In this document: piece by piece, positions 6,789-7,842 of the stretch
Layout of the letters: every line of letters starts with the position of its first letter
Numbering within the stretch: position 1 is the first letter of the stretch
Assembly (NCBI GenBank): GCA_029263945.1
Contig: JARIDM010000117.1
Coordinates: 1 to 7,842 of the forward strand
Length of the DNA stretch: 7,842 nt
Origin: Sporosarcina sp.
GTDB lineage: Bacteria; Bacillota; Bacilli; Bacillales_A; Planococcaceae
Reading direction: 5' to 3'
Position numbers and translations under genes: made by a program
The notes under the pieces: generated by a model
What the model was told of the DNA's origin: nothing
The model's database searches: none
Seen by the model: only the letters and a program-made list of their open reading frames with translations

Positions 6789-6802
6789 TAGGGAAAACCC
6801 CA
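6789..6802. promoter_or_regulatory. Candidate NreC box 2 upstream of narK
   Basis: TAGGGAAAACCCCA matches nine of the ten fixed positions of TAGGG-N4-CCCTA with the correct four-base spacer. Its centre is about 21-22 bases, two helical turns, from that of box 1, so two NreC dimers could bind on the same DNA face. The nreC gene is encoded 0.6 kb away. Confidence 0.65.
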
Positions 6803-6835
6803 TACGAACGAAATGAAAGATTATGTCGAACCTTG

Positions 6836-7366
6836 TTATAGAATTGGTGTATATAACTGTTCATATAACTTATCCTGTTCTTCAATGCGCAGGATATTAT
6901 TTACCATTGGAAATAGGATAGATTCTTCTTTAACAAAATGAACCGTAATGACTTCAAACGCTTCTGCAGCATCATTCACGACATTTTTCATATCCGCCAA
7001 TGACAAGTGACTTACATCGCCTAATGTATGATGAAGAAAGTGACCGATATAGGCATCGATTTCTTCATGCTCTTCTTCCGTAGCATTAACAGGCCCCTGA
7101 TCATTTCCTACATACTGTGCCAACAAAGGAAATAGAAATTCCTCTTCTTTTTCAGTATGATTTTTGAAAGGCTCTATAAATTCAATAATCAGTTTTCTGA
7201 GCGACTGTAGCGCTTCATGACCTTCTTCTTCCGTATAGATGTCTCGTTCAAATGCAAGAACGATCGTATGCCAACCATCCATTAAATAAGACAAATATTG
7301 ATGTTCATTTTCAAGTACCCGTAGCGCAGGCAAATCGTATTTAAAGCTTCGCGCCTCAGCCATCAT
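6836..7366 (-). CDS. Hemerythrin-like (HHE) di-iron protein
   Basis: The product is a soluble protein of 176 residues predicted to form a four-helix bundle that binds a di-iron centre. The candidate ligands are all visible: H22 in ENEHQYL, H70 and E74 in HTEKEEEFLFP (70-80), H100 in EEEHEEID, and H143 and E147 in HFVKEESILFP (143-153). The two HxxxEExxLFP motifs mark the two halves of the fold. Proteins of this family bind oxygen or nitric oxide, or supply iron for repair of Fe-S proteins. The N-terminal domain of ScdA/RIC repair proteins is absent, so it should not be named as one of those. The start was set at ATG 7366, five bases after AAAGGTG; ATG 7363 is nearly as good. It lies about 55 bases downstream of nreC with no terminator between them, suggesting co-transcription. 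A role in handling oxygen or NO during nitrate respiration is inferred from context. Confidence 0.85.
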   Translation of the reverse strand: MMAEARSFKYDLPALRVLENEHQYLSYLMDGWHTIVLAFERDIYTEEEGHEALQSLRKLIIEFIEPFKNHTEKEEEFLFPLLAQYVGNDQGPVNATEEEHEEIDAYIGHFLHHTLGDVSHLSLADMKNVVNDAAEAFEVITVHFVKEESILFPMVNNILRIEEQDKLYEQLYTPIL

Positions 7367-7421
7367 TAACACACCTTTCTCCCTTAAAACAATCAGTCCG
7401 CTCCGTTTTATTTTTTTCTCA

Positions 7422-7842
7422 TTAAAAATCCAACAATTTCTTTCTTAGCGCATATTCAACAAGCTCTGGTCTATTTTTTAACTTTAGTTTCTCCATAATT
7501 CTTGCCTTATGCGCTTCCACAGTCTTTACAGATATGAAGAGCATCCCAGCGATTTCTTTATTGCCATACCCTTTAGCTGCAAGCGGTAACACTTCAATTT
7601 CACGTTTCGTCAAAATTTTAAAAGGGTCGTCTTCAACTCCGCTCGCGCCTTGTTTGATAAACTCTCTCACAAGTGACGTTGTCATAGAGGGATGAATATA
7701 AGTATCACCATTATGAATTGTACGAATTGCCGTTAACAGTTCTTCATCAGGTGCGTTTTTCAAAATATAGCCGGAAGCGCCGTTTTTTAACACATGAAAC
7801 AAATATTCTTCATCTTCATGCATCGTCAAAATAAGTATTTTG
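7422..7842 (-). CDS. nreC: Response regulator NreC, LuxR/NarL family (5' end outside window)
   Basis: NreC is the DNA-binding partner of the oxygen-sensing kinase NreB and the nitrate sensor NreA; when phosphorylated it activates nitrate and nitrite respiration genes. The final 139 codons are present and the frame stays open to the window edge. The visible end of the receiver domain has KILIMTM with its conserved Thr and GYILKNAPDEELL with the conserved Lys; the phosphorylated Asp lies outside. A linker leads to the GerE/LuxR helix-turn-helix, FKILTKREIEVLPL through GYGNKEIAGMLFISVKTVEAHK. The sequence follows staphylococcal NreC almost motif for motif, including the ending PELVEYALRKKLLDF. 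Other NarL-type regulators share the fold, but the nitrate context and TAGGG/CCCTA boxes at narK support NreC. Further nre and nar genes are probably to the right. Confidence 0.9.
   Translation of the reverse strand, partial: KILILTMHEDEEYLFHVLKNGASGYILKNAPDEELLTAIRTIHNGDTYIHPSMTTSLVREFIKQGASGVEDDPFKILTKREIEVLPLAAKGYGNKEIAGMLFISVKTVEAHKARIMEKLKLKNRPELVEYALRKKLLDF

Noticed and set aside
6767..6802. The nested GGGG...CCCC and CCCTA...TAGGG pairing read as a terminator for the hemerythrin gene
   Set aside because: There is no T run after it on the minus strand, and two in-phase regulator boxes explain the symmetry better.
6677..6835. An Fnr box upstream of narK, as in Bacillus subtilis
   Set aside because: No TGTGA-N6-TCACA-like palindrome was found in this gap.

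Overview
The window looks like chromosomal DNA from a low- to medium-GC Gram-positive bacterium of the Bacillales. The reasons are strong AGGAGG-type ribosome binding sites, frequent TTG starts, a Bacillus-like NarK, and a response regulator that closely resembles staphylococcal NreC. Codon style and gene content would fit the Planococcaceae or relatives, but the genus is inference. Almost the whole window is coding, and no mobile element, CRISPR array, tRNA or rRNA was seen.

Left and centre (1-5116) hold a molybdenum cofactor (Moco) cluster. One minus-strand operon reads moeA > mobB > moaE > moaD > mobA; every junction overlaps by a few bases, and mobA runs off the left edge. moaC is alone on the plus strand, divergent from moeA and convergent with moaB. 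moaC and moaB share a bidirectional terminator at about 3501-3539. moeB and then moaB form a second minus-strand pair. Of the usual set only moaA is missing, and it may lie just beyond the left edge.

The right part (5186-7842) is a nitrate-respiration block, also on the minus strand: a truncated nreC, a hemerythrin-like di-iron protein, and a NarK-type nitrate/nitrite transporter. Upstream of narK are a perfect TATAAT -10 and two tandem palindromes (6767-6781 and 6789-6802) that resemble the NreC box known from staphylococci, TAGGG-N4-CCCTA. The regulator encoded here therefore probably controls the transporter.

The genes fit one job: making molybdopterin cofactor for a nitrate reductase (probably NarGHJI, outside the window), importing nitrate and exporting nitrite, and switching this on when oxygen is low and nitrate is present. 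The most unusual item is the transporter. After a complete 12-helix NarK domain it carries an in-frame, cytosolic PAS sensor domain of about 110 residues with no output domain.
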